Shown here in pieces: positions 62,699-64,000 of a stretch of 64,000 bases of DNA. Location of the stretch: NCBI GenBank assembly GCA_903828595.1, contig CAIKMS010000016.1:62001-126000 (forward strand). The letters run 5' to 3'. The notes under the pieces were generated by a model that saw only the letters and a list, made by a program, of their open reading frames with translations, was not told the origin of the DNA and did no database searches. The position numbers and the translations under genes are program-made. Numbering within the stretch: the first letter of the stretch is position 1; every line of letters starts with the position of its first letter. Origin of the DNA: an uncultured Pseudomonadota bacterium (lineage in GTDB: Bacteria > Pseudomonadota > Gammaproteobacteria > Steroidobacterales > Steroidobacteraceae).

Positions 62699-64000
62699 TC
62701 ACGTTACGCCATGGCTGTGAGTCTCATGGCTTGAGTCATTCAATGGCTTGTCATTGAACAGGATGGCATCGTTTTTGACGCTGATGTGCGTCTGGATTTT
62801 TCCATTTTGCCAGGTTATCAATCCGCGCTTGGCGAGCTCATGCAATTGTTCGTTAGCGCTCGCCCCATGCGCTGGCAGCAGTTCAAGTAACCCCTCATCA
62901 ATTGAGAGGTCAAAGTTAGCCTCTAATTTCTCGCGCAGCGTTTTTAAGATTGCATCCTCTTGCCAATCCTGGCTTGTCGTACCGGGGTAGTGAACTAGGC
63001 CGGAAATCGTCGCGACACCTTGCGCGGATTCAACACTGATCCGATCCAGTAAGACTTGCGGCTGATCGGCCATCAATTTCGGCCCGGCGGTTTCCAGCGT
63101 ATCCCTGAACGCCTCAACCATGTGTTGTGAGTCGGCGGCTGCACCCTGCTTATGAAGGACCGCCAACTGATCAGCGAGTTCGGCTAAGACTTTCATGTTT
63201 AGATGATGCACGCTGAAATCAAAGTGGATAGCTGAAAGGCTCTTGCCTGATGCTGTGATGTTGCCTGTGCCAAACTGGAAACCGTAATCCAAAAAATTGG
63301 GCATCTTGTTGGTGGAGCTGCCACTTCCGCTTATTTTTTCAATACTAATTTTGTGCTCCGACGCATCGTCTGGCTCCACGCTAAGCTTGGCTAGAGTCAT
63401 TGATGCGGTGCCCGTGTATAGCTCGCGTAAAAGCCGCTGCTGCTGATTTTGAAACTGCAGATCTCGTAGCTCTAAACGATTCGTGTCACTCACCAGATGC
63501 AGAAGGGGCATCGCGCCTTTGGACTGAACTCGATCAGAGTTTTTCGATACGCGCACGGTGATGGACGCCCCCGAAAAATCCAATTCCTTGAGTTTTCCCC
63601 AGTCGCGACCTTTGACCGCGGGGGTGCTCAGTGTCAGGGTCTTGTCGGAGAAAAATCCCCAACATGTACTTATCGCTACGGGTTGCGGATTCGATCCGTA
63701 GACCGGCTCCAGCACTTTTTTAAGCGCCTGTGGGTAGTCAATGCGAGTATCAATGCGGGCCCGCCCTACGCAAAGAAAACCACATAAAGGGCCAAAGCGA
63801 ATGACGTTGTGCACGGTCATTGGCCCTGTGGCAGCAGCAAGACCTAAGGCTGATAGCTGCTCTTGACTGGCTTCTGGTAGGCTTTCGCTGTGCAAGGCTA
63901 GCATGAGTTCTTGTTCAGCTCCAAACCAACCATCCGTGTAACGCTTTTCAGTGATCGTCAAAAACGGCACGTGCTTTTGCTGGGCGTCGACGAATTCCTG
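62699..64000 (-). CDS. YdgA-like DUF945 family protein (open at right edge)
   Basis: The frame continues upstream through base 64000 without stop (QEFVDAQQKHVPFLTITEKRYTDGWFGAEQELML, read in pieces), so the N-terminus with its expected signal anchor lies outside. The visible 433 residues resemble YdgA/DUF945: YTDGWFGAEQELMLAL near the start, NVIRFGPLCGFLCVGRARI, FLDYGFQFGTGNITASGKSLSAIHFDFSVHHLNMKVL and the C-terminal LLPAHGASANEQLHELAKRGLITWQNGKIQTHI. Envelope-associated, function not established. Confidence 0.78.
   Translation of the reverse strand, partial: QEFVDAQQKHVPFLTITEKRYTDGWFGAEQELMLALHSESLPEASQEQLSALGLAAATGPMTVHNVIRFGPLCGFLCVGRARIDTRIDYPQALKKVLEPVYGSNPQPVAISTCWGFFSDKTLTLSTPAVKGRDWGKLKELDFSGASITVRVSKNSDRVQSKGAMPLLHLVSDTNRLELRDLQFQNQQQRLLRELYTGTASMTLAKLSVEPDDASEHKISIEKISGSGSSTNKMPNFLDYGFQFGTGNITASGKSLSAIHFDFSVHHLNMKVLAELADQLAVLHKQGAAADSQHMVEAFRDTLETAGPKLMADQPQVLLDRISVESAQGVATISGLVHYPGTTSQDWQEDAILKTLREKLEANFDLSIDEGLLELLPAHGASANEQLHELAKRGLITWQNGKIQTHISVKNDAILFNDKPLNDSSHETHSHGVT

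Overview
The window reads as a chromosomal segment of a moderately GC-rich gammaproteobacterium. The housekeeping blocks point to the deep-branching Xanthomonadales/Nevskiales/Steroidobacter-like side of the class: ubiE-ubiJ-ubiB, dapF-DUF484-xerC-hslV-hslU-DUF971, hemC-hemD, and lptM-polA near engB, cytochrome c4 and dsbA. I cannot fix the species from sequence alone. There is no CRISPR array, no intact insertion sequence and no prophage. One tRNA gene, tRNA-Arg(CCG), is present.

Layout. Positions 1-11102 form a surface/glycosylation region: the end of a giant filamentous-haemagglutinin-like adhesin open at the left edge, a closely spaced TPR-GT41 (O-GlcNAc-transferase-like) gene, a decayed TPR-glycosyltransferase remnant and an intact paralogue. 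A second intact paralogue lies at 20379-22202. Positions 11103-12210 hold no gene I can support. Positions 12211-14691 carry a soluble double-PAS chemoreceptor and a GNAT acetyltransferase. Positions 14707-20164 carry the ubiquinone operon, then a MetX-family acyltransferase divergent from a cysteine synthase. Positions 22298-44171 are mostly housekeeping: proteolysis, recombination, lysine and haem biosynthesis, RimO, cytochromes, DsbA, EngB, PolA and LptM, plus small envelope proteins.

Positions 45428-53619 are the most interesting part: a tight operon argR-argG-X-argC-argD-argF'-argB-argH on the minus strand. Its carbamoyltransferase is of the N-acylornithine type. At the two positions I recall as separating acetylornithine from succinylornithine enzymes it has Ala, which favours succinylornithine. 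No argA, argJ or argE lies in the operon. Instead, gene X, a P-loop protein with a C-terminal half resembling DUF1611/DgcN, is translationally coupled on both sides (4-base overlaps). X is a candidate for the missing glutamate N-acyltransferase. ARG-box-like palindromes overlap the argR start.

Positions 53653-64000 carry an NRDE protein, NudC, a divergent FlhC-like/FlhD-like regulator pair of unusual architecture, a YadG/YadH-type ABC exporter, a response-regulator domain fused to a membrane anchor, a YheT-type hydrolase, a pirin and a YdgA/DUF945 protein open at the right edge.

A possible common thread is acylation: the cysteine branch (MetX-family enzyme beside a cysteine synthase) and the arginine branch may both use succinyl-type intermediates. 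This is inference and is set out in the findings. Where I chose a start codon different from the longest open frame, the reason is in that entry.
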